Source of the DNA: Roseovarius sp.
GTDB taxonomy: Bacteria > Pseudomonadota > Alphaproteobacteria > Rhodobacterales > Rhodobacteraceae
DNA length: 10,883 nucleotides
Direction of reading: 5' to 3'
Assembly: GCA_007125415.1 (NCBI GenBank)
Contig: SLDH01000082.1
Location: 1-10,883 of the forward strand
Made by a program: the position numbers and the translations under genes. The notes beneath the pieces are model-generated. The model did no database searches. It saw only the letters and a list, made by a program, of their open reading frames with translations, and was not told where the DNA came from. Positions 1-7,360 of this stretch are shown in pieces (positions within the stretch are counted from its first letter, which is position 1; each line of letters begins with the position of its first letter).

Positions 1-639
1 ATCCTGCCCCGCGTGGCGGCGCTTCTGGATGTGATGGTGATCTCGGATGCCTCCGGTGTGGTCGATGCCAATACCTTCGAGCGCCCGATCTACGCGGGCA
101 ACGCCATCCAGACCGTGAAGTCCTCCGACGCCAAGAAAGTCGTCTCATTCCGCACCTCCACATTCGAAGCGGCCGGAGAGGGTGGCGCGGCCACCGTCGA
201 GACGATCAGCTCGGTCGACAATCCCGGCCTTTCGGACTGGGTGGAAGACAAGGTCGCCGAGAGTGATCGCCCGGAACTCACCTCGGCCGGTGTGGTGGTT
301 TCCGGCGGCCGTGGTGTGGGCTCCGAAGCGGATTTCGCGATGATCGAAGGACTTGCGGACAAGCTTGGTGCAGCCGTGGGCGCTTCCCGTGCAGCCGTGG
401 ATTCAGGCTTTGCCCCGAATGACTGGCAGGTCGGTCAGACAGGCAAGGTCGTGGCACCGGATCTCTATATCGCTGTCGGCATTTCAGGTGCCATCCAGCA
501 CCTTGCGGGCATGAAGGATTCGAAAGTCATCGTGGCGATCAACAAGGACGAGGAAGCACCCATCTTCCAGGTAGCAGATTACGGGCTTGTTGCCGATCTC
601 TTCGCTGCGGTCCCGGAGCTTACCGAGAAACTGGGGTAA
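1..639 (+). CDS. etfA: Electron transfer flavoprotein alpha subunit, C-terminal part (5' end outside window)
   Basis: ETF alpha pairs with ETF beta, carries FAD, and passes electrons from acyl-CoA and other dehydrogenases to ETF-ubiquinone oxidoreductase. The frame is open from base 1, so the 213 visible codons are the C-terminal part of a protein usually near 310 residues; the GTG at 13 is an internal valine. The FAD-binding domain is clear: a GGRGVGS loop (about 301-327), then [20 protein letters not shown], and the family signature [13 protein letters not shown] at 463-501, followed by a [12 protein letters not shown] stretch that contacts flavin. A TAA stop at 637-639 is followed at once by a hairpin terminator. 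etfB is expected just upstream, and hbdA lies about 1 kb downstream, fitting a role in beta-oxidation or hydroxybutyrate metabolism. Nothing is unusual apart from truncation by the window edge. Confidence 0.96.
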   Translation: MLPRVAALLDVMVISDASGVVDANTFERPIYAGNAIQTVKSSDAKKVVSFRTSTFEAAGEGGAATVETISSVDNPGLSDWVEDKVAESDRPELTSAGVVVSGGRGVGSEADFAMIEGLADKLGAAVGASRAAVDSGFAPNDWQVGQTGKVVAPDLYIAVGISGAIQHLAGMKDSKVIVAINKDEEAPIFQVADYGLVADLFAAVPELTEKLG

Positions 640-660
640 CCGGGTCCTAAATAGCAATCA

Positions 661-690
661 GAAAAGGCCCGCTCTCCAGCGGGCCTTTTC
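661..690. terminator. Bidirectional intrinsic terminator between etfA and the convergent DUF6473 gene
   Basis: A perfect 13-bp stem, GAAAAGGCCCGCT (661-673) against AGCGGGCCTTTTC (678-690), closes on the four-base loop CTCC. The A-rich outer 5' arm and T-rich 3' arm let it work on both strands, with a TTTTCTCGTTT tail reading plus. It starts 22 bases after the etfA stop and ends 5 bases before the minus-strand stop at 696, so it plausibly serves both genes. Confidence 0.85.
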
Positions 691-695
691 TCGTT

Positions 696-1550
696 TCAGC
701 GTTTCGCTTCAAGTTGACGCTCGAGCAGCGGGGCCAGCGCCTCGGCAGCTTCCTCATGGGCGGGCGGACCCAGCACTTCCGCGGCCGCTGCCGCTTCAAG
801 ATCGGAATAGACCATGCCCATTCTGCCTCTTTCGCTCGCTGCAAGGCTTGCACACACCATCACGAGTGAGTCCGCCCGGTCGGCGATGGCCCGGATCATC
901 CGCTCGGTGATAAAGGCAGGCTCCGAAAAGATCTCGTCATCTCCATTCTCGTCCATCGGCTGGCGGGCAGAGAGCCAAAGCAAGCTCACCTTTCCGTCCA
1001 TCTGATCCAGAAGGACGGACATGCGCAGCACCCAGAGCCTTTGCAATGCGTCGCGCAGCGGGCCGAAGCGATCGGGGGCTACCTGCCGAAGGCACTGGAG
1101 CATGTGCCGGGTGAAATGAAACTCGGTAAAGTCCACCTCGGGGAACAGGGCCTGCATCTGCTGGCTCGGACCGATGAAGCGGTCATTGCGCCTGGGGTGC
1201 ACGGTGTAGAATCGGTTGCTCATGTTCTGCGCACCGGGCAGCTGGAGGATAACCGCCCTTGCCCGCCTGCAGATTTCCAGAATCGCAGGTTCGTTCAGAA
1301 AGACATCGACGCCTGCATTGGGCCAGCCCAGATTGACGCAAGCCACCCCGAGACGGTCCTCGACGAGCATCGGAAACGGTCTCTCAATGAACTTTCCATA
1401 AGTATCCGTCCCCCCAAGAAAGGCAATGTAATCCCCCTCCAGCCGTCTGCGCGGACCGCGGAACACCAGCCTCGAGCCGGGAAATCGCCATGGCATGTAG
1501 TCAACGTAACGCGGCCCCATTTTTTCATAGGTCATATCACCCACCATCAT
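696..1550 (-). CDS. DUF6473-like protein, possibly SGNH/GDSL-related, function unknown
   Basis: The 284-residue protein has the pattern I associate with the DUF6473 family, seen mainly in Rhodobacteraceae; no biochemical role is known to me. Visible landmarks are YMPWRFPGSRLVFRGPRR near residues 18-35, a glycine-rich turn YIAFLGGTDTYGKF (41-54), VNLGWPNAGVDVFL (72-85) and GAQNMSNRFYTVHPRRNDRF (106-125). The spacing of a GGT turn after a beta strand, an NLG block and a QNMSN block recalls the first three blocks of SGNH hydrolases, but the canonical GDS serine is absent, so this is only a fold-level guess. No signal peptide or membrane segment is evident. The start is uncertain: ATG at 1550 or 1547, or ATG at 1535 preceded by a GGTGGGTG stretch. 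It is a single gene, convergent with etfA and divergent from hbdA. Confidence 0.75.
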   Translation of the reverse strand: MMVGDMTYEKMGPRYVDYMPWRFPGSRLVFRGPRRRLEGDYIAFLGGTDTYGKFIERPFPMLVEDRLGVACVNLGWPNAGVDVFLNEPAILEICRRARAVILQLPGAQNMSNRFYTVHPRRNDRFIGPSQQMQALFPEVDFTEFHFTRHMLQCLRQVAPDRFGPLRDALQRLWVLRMSVLLDQMDGKVSLLWLSARQPMDENGDDEIFSEPAFITERMIRAIADRADSLVMVCASLAASERGRMGMVYSDLEAAAAAEVLGPPAHEEAAEALAPLLERQLEAKR

Positions 1551-1633
1551 TCACCCATCAGTGTGATGACACGGCGCGGCTTACGAAAAAGCTAATGCGC
1601 CAATTCGAGGTAAATCCGACAAGATCGCGGCCC

Positions 1634-1663
1634 TTGCGGCTCTTGGGATGCGCGGCCTATTGT
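1634..1663 (+). promoter_or_regulatory. Candidate sigma-70-type promoter of hbdA
   Basis: TTGCGG (1634-1639) and TATTGT (1658-1663) are separated by 18 bases, giving a predicted transcript start near 1670 and a short leader before the hbdA ATG at 1691. The match is moderate and found by eye. The rest of the 140-base gap shows no other clear signal. Confidence 0.3.
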
Positions 1664-1690
1664 GGCGCCGCAGTGCAAAGGGGATGATTG

Positions 1691-2566
1691 ATGGACATTC
1701 AAAAAATCGGAGTTGTCGGGGCAGGCCAGATGGGCAATGGCATCGCCCATGTCCTCGCCGTAGCAGGGTATGACGTTCTGCTGACGGACATAGATCAGGA
1801 TGCGCTCGACGAGGGGCTGGAGACGATCCGCCGGAATCTGGCGCGCCAAGTCTCCAAGGGTCGGCTCAGCGCGGAAGATCAGAACAGCGCTCTGGCGCAC
1901 ATCGACACCACACTCACATTGACCGATCTGGGCCCCTCGGATTTGGTGATCGAAGCCGCGACAGAGCGCGAATCCGTCAAACAGGCCATTTTTGAAGAAC
2001 TGGTGCCAAAGCTTCTCCCGCATACGATCCTGACGTCGAATACATCTTCCATCTCGATCACCCGTCTGGCCAGCCGCACGGACCGACCCGAGAAATTCAT
2101 GGGGTTTCATTTCATGAACCCGGTCCCGGTCATGCAGCTGGTCGAGCTCATCCGGGGGATCGCAACAGATAGTGCCACCTATGATGCCTGCCTTTGCGTG
2201 GTCGAGAGGCTTGGCAAGACCGCCGCACCCGCCGAGGATTTTCCGGGCTTCATCGTCAACCGGATCCTGATGCCGATGATAAATGAGGCGGTCTATACGC
2301 TCTATGAGGGCGTGGGCAGCGTAGAATCCATTGACCGATCCATGAAACTGGGCGCGAACCACCCGATGGGCCCGCTTGAACTGGCCGATTTCATCGGGCT
2401 GGATACCTGTCTGGCCATCATGAACGTGCTACATGACGGATTGGCGGATACCAAATATCGCCCCTGCCCCCTGCTTACCAAATATGTAGAAGCCGGCTGG
2501 CTGGGGCGAAAGACCCAGCGCGGTTTCTACGATTACAGGAGCGAGACACCCAGGCCGACAAGGTGA
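1691..2566 (+). CDS. hbdA: 3-hydroxybutyryl-CoA / 3-hydroxyacyl-CoA dehydrogenase
   Basis: This enzyme oxidises (S)-3-hydroxyacyl-CoA with NAD+ (or runs in reverse) in the cytoplasm. The 291-residue protein begins with a Rossmann fold: GAGQMG at 10-15 and an acidic residue, D33, at the end of the second strand, typical of NAD selectivity. EAATE (88-92), SNTSS (116-120), then the catalytic pair H140 in GFHFMNPVP and E152 follow. The C-terminal helical domain carries the family signature GFIVNRILMPMINEA and GPLELADFIGLD. Length matches the short monofunctional family (about 282-295). I chose the ATG at 1691, not the in-frame TTG three bases earlier, because an AAAGGGG ribosome-binding site (1677-1683) sits 7 bases upstream of it. 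The nearby etfA supplies the electron acceptor for the preceding acyl-CoA step. It has its own gap upstream and is probably monocistronic. Confidence 0.95.
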   Translation: MDIQKIGVVGAGQMGNGIAHVLAVAGYDVLLTDIDQDALDEGLETIRRNLARQVSKGRLSAEDQNSALAHIDTTLTLTDLGPSDLVIEAATERESVKQAIFEELVPKLLPHTILTSNTSSISITRLASRTDRPEKFMGFHFMNPVPVMQLVELIRGIATDSATYDACLCVVERLGKTAAPAEDFPGFIVNRILMPMINEAVYTLYEGVGSVESIDRSMKLGANHPMGPLELADFIGLDTCLAIMNVLHDGLADTKYRPCPLLTKYVEAGWLGRKTQRGFYDYRSETPRPTR

Positions 2567-2576
2567 TCTCTGCGCG

Positions 2577-2625
2577 GCCAAGAATTTTGAAAAATTCTTG
2601 GCAAAATTATTTGCAATAATTTTGC
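2577..2625. repeat. Two abutting AT-rich perfect palindromes between convergent genes (possible unusual bidirectional terminator)
   Basis: Palindrome 1 spans 2577-2602: GCCAAGAATTTT, two-base centre GA, then its exact complement. Palindrome 2 spans 2601-2625: GCAAAATTATT, centre TGC, then its exact complement. They share the GC at 2601-2602. They fill most of the gap between the hbdA stop (2566) and the acyltransferase stop (2635). Neither is followed by a T tract, so they are not textbook intrinsic terminators, although position suggests transcript-end formation or 3'-end protection for both strands. Confidence 0.7.
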
Positions 2626-2634
2626 GCCATCAGC

Positions 2635-3468
2635 TCAGTTTTTCCCGAGAGACAGGGTGTGATCGCGCAAACAAGCCATGAAACCTCTTGGATCGCTTTC
2701 GAGGAGTTTCATCTGCCGGGCGTTCATCGGTTTTCCCCCGATCGGTCTTTGCGGCCGGTTGCAGCTTCTGACCACCTCGTGCAACAGCAGGCTCTGGCGC
2801 AGCGTGGCCGAGATGCAGTTGGCAATCTGATAGGCGCGGCTGTTGGCCCCCGGAAAAAAGATCGGCACGACCGCAGCCCCCGACCGGCGGATCATCTGCG
2901 CGGTGAAGACGTTCCACTCGCGTTCCAGAACCGGTCCGAACAATGTATCGCTGGAGGCGACAACACCCGATGGAAAAACGCTGATCACGCCTCCGTCCTT
3001 CAGATGTGCCATGGCCTGTGCACGCATTTCCACGGATTTGCGCTGCGCATCCGGCTCATGAGGGAAAGGCACAGAGATCATGTAGGAGGCCGCCACCTCG
3101 TCTATCCCGGTGAGCAACGCGCGCGTGAGGATCTTGTAGTCCGTGCGGCGTCGTCCGATCAGATCGGCAAGTATCATTCCGTCGACAAGGCCATGCGGAT
3201 GATTGGCCACCACGACCACCGGACCCGATAGCGGAATGTTGTTCACCTCTTGCTGTGGCGTCAGCAGATCGATCCCCATCGTATCCAGCGCCGCGCGCCA
3301 GAAGGGCTGTCCGGTAGGAGCGCCACGTTTCTCGAAGGTGCGGATCATCCGCAGGATGCTCAGCTTGCCGGTGAACCATTCGACGGACCGGATGACGGCT
3401 GCTGTGAACGTGCTGTCGAATGAATTGGCGTAGGTCAGGCTGCGGCGGTCGTATCTCGTGAACGTCAC
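2635..3468 (-). CDS. Lysophospholipid acyltransferase-like (PlsC superfamily) protein, last gene of the PTS operon
   Basis: A glycerolipid acyltransferase-fold protein, predicted to transfer an acyl chain to a lysolipid at the inner membrane; the true substrate is not shown. With the GTG start at 3468 it has 277 residues. NHPHGLVD at 89-96 is motif I in the H-X5-D spacing of the hemolysin-like acyltransferase branch (classical PlsC has H-X4-D). FPSG (165-168) replaces the usual FPEG, and VVPIFFPG (200-207) is motif IV. There is no clear transmembrane helix. The open frame extends upstream to 3642, but that start would overlap ptsH by 89 bases. GTGs at 3552 and 3516 are alternatives; I prefer 3468 because the protein there begins TFTRYDRRSLTYAN, which looks like the conserved N-terminus, though its ribosome-binding site is weak. 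It is the last gene of the chvI-led operon, and transcription then meets the palindromes at 2577-2625. Confidence 0.85.
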   Translation of the reverse strand: MTFTRYDRRSLTYANSFDSTFTAAVIRSVEWFTGKLSILRMIRTFEKRGAPTGQPFWRAALDTMGIDLLTPQQEVNNIPLSGPVVVVANHPHGLVDGMILADLIGRRRTDYKILTRALLTGIDEVAASYMISVPFPHEPDAQRKSVEMRAQAMAHLKDGGVISVFPSGVVASSDTLFGPVLEREWNVFTAQMIRRSGAAVVPIFFPGANSRAYQIANCISATLRQSLLLHEVVRSCNRPQRPIGGKPMNARQMKLLESDPRGFMACLRDHTLSLGKN

Positions 3469-3553
3469 CGTCTCGCCGGGCTCTCCGCCCGGCCGGTCCT
3501 GAAACTTGTTGGCCACGCAGTTCGACCTCGTTTTCCGGATGCCGGTGGGCACC

Positions 3554-3832
3554 CTACATTTCTTCTCCGAAGCAATCGGCCACAAGTGCCTCCAACGCAT
3601 CCGCCAAGGCGACCGCATCCGGTCCCGAAGTCTCGACGTCAATAATCGTTCCCTGCGATGCTGCCAACATCAAAAGCCCCATGATGCTGTCCCCACCCGA
3701 GGACTGGCCGTCGAGAGAGACCTGTGCTGTCGCATCGAAGCCTTCTACCACTTCCACGAACTTGGCCGAGGCACGGGCATGCAATCCCTTCACATTCACG
3801 ATCCTGAGCGCGCGTGTGTCTCTTTGTGTCAT
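3554..3832 (-). CDS. ptsH: HPr phosphocarrier protein of the regulatory phosphotransferase system
   Basis: HPr accepts a phosphoryl group from enzyme I on histidine and hands it to EIIA proteins; HprK can also phosphorylate a serine. The 92-residue protein has GLHARAS with the active-site H18 (equivalent to H15 of other HPrs) and GDSIMGLLML with the regulatory S49 (equivalent to S46). Both phosphorylation sites are intact, matching the hprK gene three genes upstream. A GGGGG stretch lies just before the ATG. It is 27 bases downstream of manX. No enzyme I or sugar-permease gene is visible, so this HPr belongs to the regulatory PTS-Ntr type, with enzyme I (ptsP) and EIIA-Ntr presumably elsewhere in the genome. 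The gene ends ATG TAG, and one out-of-phase base separates its stop from a possible GTG start of the next frame. Confidence 0.95.
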   Translation of the reverse strand: MTQRDTRALRIVNVKGLHARASAKFVEVVEGFDATAQVSLDGQSSGGDSIMGLLMLAASQGTIIDVETSGPDAVALADALEALVADCFGEEM

Positions 3833-3859
3833 TATCCCCCGGCCTTTACCGCTTTTCTT

Positions 3860-4255
3860 TCATGACTGTGCGGATACATTATGGCTGTCAATATATTTGC
3901 GGCCCGCATCCAACGCCGCGCGGACTGCTGCATGCAGGCCGAGATCACGACTCTTGGAGAGTTTCAGCAGCATGGGCAGGTTGGCCCCGTAGAGAATGCG
4001 ACGATCCGCCGGCGCGCCGGCCTTGAGCGACAGGTTGGATGGTGACCCGCCGAAGATATCCGTCACGATCACGACACCTGCACAACGGTCCACGGCATCG
4101 GCAGCCTCGCATATCTCGGCCTCTTTGGCCGCCCGATCATGATCGCGGTCAATCCGTACAGCGCGAATGCCGGTCTGTGGCCCGACAACATGCTCGACCG
4201 CACCGAGATATTCTGCGGCCAAGCCGCCATGCGCCACGATCACGATCCCGATCAC
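3860..4255 (-). CDS. manX: EIIA-Man-like phosphotransferase protein (stand-alone IIA)
   Basis: This is a fructose/mannose-type IIA domain of 131 residues, which takes phosphate from HPr on H9 in the N-terminal motif IVIVAHGGLA. D66 in TDIFGGSPSN is the expected partner of the histidine, and the GANLPMLL stretch follows. No IIB, IIC or IID domain or gene accompanies it, so it cannot transport mannose alone. In Sinorhizobium and Brucella such orphan EIIAs are regulatory. The start codon is GTG; AGGAG 9 bases upstream overlaps the rapZ stop (the TAG begins inside it), which suggests coupled translation. Six bases separate it from rapZ. Confidence 0.93.
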   Translation of the reverse strand: MIGIVIVAHGGLAAEYLGAVEHVVGPQTGIRAVRIDRDHDRAAKEAEICEAADAVDRCAGVVIVTDIFGGSPSNLSLKAGAPADRRILYGANLPMLLKLSKSRDLGLHAAVRAALDAGRKYIDSHNVSAQS

Positions 4256-4261
4256 GGTCCG

Positions 4262-5194
4262 CTACTCCTGCCCGTCTGCGTCAGTGCCAAAGCGTCCTGG
4301 CTCCTTCGTTTCGATACGTGGCTGCCGCTCAAGCTCGCGATGCCTTATTGACACCTGCCAGCCCTCTTCCGCAAGCGCTTGCGATACGGTTTCCGCCATG
4401 GTCACACTACGATGCTGTCCGCCCGTACAGCCAAATCCGATCGAGAGATAGGCCTTTCCCTCCGCCTGATAGGCAGGGAGCAGAAACAGAACCAGATCCG
4501 TTACCCGGTCACGAAACGGCCCGAAATGGGCATCGCCCGCGACAAAGCGCGCAACCTCTTCATAACGCCCGTCGAGATCGCGCAGATGATCCGCCCAGTA
4601 TGGATTGCGCAGAAATCGGCAATCCAGCACCAAATCTAGGCCACGTGGCAGGCCGCGCTTGTAAGAGAACGAATGGAGCGAGACGGCCAGTCGCTGAGCA
4701 CGCCGCGTCGCGAACCAGCGTTCCAGTTCCGCCCGCAATTCATGCGGCGACATCTCGGAAGTATCCACCAGCATATCCGCCCGCGCCCGCACCGGTACCA
4801 GAAGATCCAACTCCCTTGCGATCCCCATGTCGGCATCCTCAGCCGGTGACAAGGGATGGCGGCGACGGGTTTCCGAGAAGCGGCGAAGCAGCACGTCGGT
4901 CGAGCAGTCGAGATAGAGCAACTGGGCTCCGAGGTCCCCCTGCCCCGACATTTCGTCGATCACATCGATCAGCGAGGCCACCGAGAAATCCCGGTTGCGC
5001 ACATCGATCCCGAGTGCCAGCGGCTTATCCGGTACTGGCCCCTCGAGAAGGCGCGGCAGGAGCGACAGGGGCATGTTGTCTATCGCTTCATACCCCAGAT
5101 CTTCCAGCACCCGGATCGCCGTGCTGCGGCCCGCACCTGACGGCCCGGTCACAAGGACCAAACGGCTGGTTGGCGCGAGTTCTCGTGCACTCAT
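4262..5194 (-). CDS. rapZ: RapZ/YvcJ-family nucleotide-binding protein
   Basis: RapZ in enterobacteria is an adaptor that brings the small RNA GlmZ to RNase E; relatives bind nucleotides and, as YvcJ, influence competence. Those sRNAs are not known in alphaproteobacteria, so the role here is open. The 310 residues show all family landmarks: P-loop GPSGAGRS at 17-24, LLYLDC (92-97), the HPLSP block (113-117), SFSYKRGLP (175-183), RFLRNPYW (193-200) and GCTGGQHRS (255-263). The P-loop has R23 where lysine is normal. The C-terminus after residue 290 is an extension relative to the 284-residue E. coli protein, rich in charged residues. GAGGA 6 bases before the ATG overlaps the hprK stop, 9 bases of gap in all, indicating coupled translation. 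It lies between hprK and manX, the usual alphaproteobacterial order. Confidence 0.94.
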   Translation of the reverse strand: MSARELAPTSRLVLVTGPSGAGRSTAIRVLEDLGYEAIDNMPLSLLPRLLEGPVPDKPLALGIDVRNRDFSVASLIDVIDEMSGQGDLGAQLLYLDCSTDVLLRRFSETRRRHPLSPAEDADMGIARELDLLVPVRARADMLVDTSEMSPHELRAELERWFATRRAQRLAVSLHSFSYKRGLPRGLDLVLDCRFLRNPYWADHLRDLDGRYEEVARFVAGDAHFGPFRDRVTDLVLFLLPAYQAEGKAYLSIGFGCTGGQHRSVTMAETVSQALAEEGWQVSIRHRELERQPRIETKEPGRFGTDADGQE

Positions 5195-5203
5195 CGGGCT
5201 TCC

Positions 5204-5647
5204 TCAGGCGACGCGGTTACAAAGCAGATATAGCTTGATCGCTGCCGGAAAATGGGCGGCGGCACATTTTTTGATCAGTGTGATCGGCACATCCAGTATT
5301 GTCTCTTCGCGAAAGGGTGGCAAACGCTCTGTTTCCTCCCGGCCCATGTCGACAACGAGGTGCACGGGGATATCCGCGACAGGATCGACGGCCAGGATGC
5401 CTATGCCCCGCGCCTCGATCTGACCGCGGATCGTATCCGGGGCGCGGCTCAAGATCAGATCATTGCGGCGCAGAAGGCTCGTCCGGTCGTCCGCGACAAG
5501 GCGCGCACCCAGCGCCATCAGTTGCAATGCAAGGCCGGATTTTCCGCTGCCCGACGGGCCCTTGATAAGCACTGCCTTCCCGTCGATGGCGACAGTGGTG
5601 GCATGGAGCACAAGTTCGGACCCCGGTGTGACAGAGGGGTGCGACAT
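5204..5647 (-). CDS. hprK: HPr kinase/phosphorylase, short alphaproteobacterial form
   Basis: HprK phosphorylates HPr on its regulatory serine with ATP and removes that phosphate by phosphorolysis. The 147 residues correspond only to the C-terminal catalytic domain of Firmicutes HprK (about 310 residues); absence of the N-terminal domain is normal in alphaproteobacteria. Visible: Walker A GPSGSGKS at 30-37, LVADD at 50-54, the family signature IRGQIEARGIGIL at 73-85, and RLPPFR, which aligns near the C-terminal catalytic loop. The ATG lies 3 bases after the chvG stop with no strong ribosome-binding site, so translation probably depends on re-initiation from chvG. Its target S49 is present in the ptsH product of the same operon. 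Confidence 0.94.
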   Translation of the reverse strand: MSHPSVTPGSELVLHATTVAIDGKAVLIKGPSGSGKSGLALQLMALGARLVADDRTSLLRRNDLILSRAPDTIRGQIEARGIGILAVDPVADIPVHLVVDMGREETERLPPFREETILDVPITLIKKCAAAHFPAAIKLYLLCNRVA

Positions 5648-5650
5648 GGA

Positions 5651-7360
5651 TCAGACCGGCAGGCCCACGACAAATCGCGCCCCCAAGGGATCGGAGGTGA
5701 TGTCAGCGTCGGTGGGTCGGATGTTCTCGGCCCAGATCACGCCATCATGCGCCTCCACGATCTGCTTCGAGATCGCCAGCCCGAGGCCGGAATTGTTGCC
5801 GAATTCGCTCTCGCTACGATGCGAATAGAAGCGTTTGAAGATCTTTGTCAGGGCCCCCTCGGGAATACCCGGGCCTGTATCCTCGACAACGACGAGAACG
5901 CGATTCTCCCGCCTTCGCACCCAGAGCCGGATGGCATCACCCTCTTCGCAAAAGCTGATCGCATTTGTGATGAGGTTCACGAAAACCTGCGCGAGGCGCC
6001 CTTCCAGCCCGGTCAGGGTGAGCGGTTGATCCGGAAAATCGGTGATGAAATCTATGCCACGCTTGTTGGCATCCTCCCCAAGAAACTGGCCAAGGTTACG
6101 CAGCATCATCAAGAGATCGAACGGTTCCTGCTCTTCCTTGACGAGTTCACTATCCAGCCGGGACGCATTCGATATGTCGCTCACCAGGCGGTCCAGGCGG
6201 CGCACATCATGTTCAATGACCTCAAGCAGTCTTTCGCGCTGGTCTTCGCGCTTGGCCACGCGCATCGTGCCCACGGCCGAGCGCAGGCTCGCGAGCGGAT
6301 TCTTTATTTCATGAGCCACATCGGCCGCGAACTGTTCATTGGAGTCGATACGGTGGTGAAGGGCGGCGACCATTCCCCGCAGCGCGCCGCTCAGACGGCC
6401 GATCTCATCGGGGCGCGCGGTGAGGTCGGGGATGCGGATCCGCCCCCCCTTGCCGCTACGGTTTCGATCCCCGCCGATTTCTGCCGCGGCTGCCAGATCG
6501 GAGATCGGGTTTGCAATGGTAGAAGCAAGGATCAGGCTGAGCCCGATCGATACGAGGGTCGCAATGATGAACATTTGCAGCACGCGTTCGCGCTCGGACC
6601 GCACGAGGTTGTCGATTTCCCCCGTCGCGCTGACGATTGCCACCACACCGACCGGCACGCCACCCTGCAAGACAGGCGTGGTCACGATGTAGACATTGTC
6701 TCCTGCGACCTTGTCCGAGGATGCACGTGTGCCGCTGTGAAGCGTTCCGACGATCTGCGCGCGAATAGTATCCTCGACACTGCCGGACGATGCTTGATCG
6801 GGGTTCTCGGCGAAAGGTGCTGACATCCAGGTCCAGAACCGGGCGAGCGTATCGGTAATCAGGGTTGGCCGTGGCTCCCCCGCGACAAGCGGCCGGGGAT
6901 TCGTGCCTTCGACCTGCCCGACCAGCTGACCCTGCGTGTCAAAAACAAGCAACTGCAGGCCACGGTCAAGGCTGAGATTGTCGAGCGTGGCCTGAACATC
7001 CACACCGTCCCCCGTCATCAGGTTGACCGGCGCAGTGCCCGGCATCTGCGCTTCCAGAACGTTGGCGGCAAGCTCCGTCATGCCAACGAGACCCTTGGCG
7101 CGCTGCAGCGCGATTTCGTCGCGCGATGAGTTGAGATAGAGGATACCGGCCACAAGAACATTGAGCGCGATGAGGTTGAACGTGACGATCTTGCGCGTCA
7201 GCGACGACTTGCGCAGGGAAAACATGCCCCTGCGCGCTCGTTTCGCACGAAGCTCATCCTCGGCAATGTTATCGGGCGCAACGAAATCCTCGCCCAGCAC
7301 AACATCTCCGTCCCGTCTGGGGGGCAAATCGCGCACGTTGATCCCCTCAGCCAGCGCCAT
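5651..7360 (-). CDS. chvG: Sensor histidine kinase ChvG (ExoS/BvrS family)
   Basis: A membrane sensor kinase of the envelope/acid-responsive ChvG-ChvI system (ExoS-ChvI in Sinorhizobium, BvrS-BvrR in Brucella). Of 569 residues, about 1-55 form a charged cytoplasmic tail, TM1 is about 57-77, a periplasmic sensor covers about 78-259, and TM2 about 261-283 leads to a HAMP linker. The H-box is FAADVAHEIKNPLASLR with phosphoacceptor H350. The ATPase domain has NLITNA (462-467), DTGPGIP (494-500), FKRFYS and NSGLGLAIS (523-531). Every catalytic motif is intact. The ATG overlaps the chvI stop by one base (TAATG), so the pair is translationally coupled. In rhizobia the periplasmic protein ExoR holds the kinase in check; whether an ExoR exists here cannot be seen. 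Confidence 0.95.
   Translation of the reverse strand: MALAEGINVRDLPPRRDGDVVLGEDFVAPDNIAEDELRAKRARRGMFSLRKSSLTRKIVTFNLIALNVLVAGILYLNSSRDEIALQRAKGLVGMTELAANVLEAQMPGTAPVNLMTGDGVDVQATLDNLSLDRGLQLLVFDTQGQLVGQVEGTNPRPLVAGEPRPTLITDTLARFWTWMSAPFAENPDQASSGSVEDTIRAQIVGTLHSGTRASSDKVAGDNVYIVTTPVLQGGVPVGVVAIVSATGEIDNLVRSERERVLQMFIIATLVSIGLSLILASTIANPISDLAAAAEIGGDRNRSGKGGRIRIPDLTARPDEIGRLSGALRGMVAALHHRIDSNEQFAADVAHEIKNPLASLRSAVGTMRVAKREDQRERLLEVIEHDVRRLDRLVSDISNASRLDSELVKEEQEPFDLLMMLRNLGQFLGEDANKRGIDFITDFPDQPLTLTGLEGRLAQVFVNLITNAISFCEEGDAIRLWVRRRENRVLVVVEDTGPGIPEGALTKIFKRFYSHRSESEFGNNSGLGLAISKQIVEAHDGVIWAENIRPTDADITSDPLGARFVVGLPV

Noticed and set aside
1592..2362. 256-codon open frame on the minus strand across hbdA
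   Set aside because: Antisense to a clear dehydrogenase gene; His/Arg-rich translation without motifs.
3469..3642. Upstream extension of the acyltransferase frame into ptsH
   Set aside because: The added residues are Arg-rich and derive from the out-of-phase ptsH sequence; the acyltransferase-like N-terminus begins at the GTG at 3468.
4039..5238. 399-codon open frame on the plus strand opposite rapZ and manX
   Set aside because: Antisense shadow of rapZ and manX; low-complexity Arg/Pro-rich translation and no family resemblance.
5252..6823. 523-codon open frame on the plus strand opposite hprK and chvG
   Set aside because: It lies wholly antisense to two well-supported genes with intact family motifs, shows no recognisable domain, and has the proline/arginine/histidine-heavy composition expected of the opposite strand of GC-rich coding DNA.
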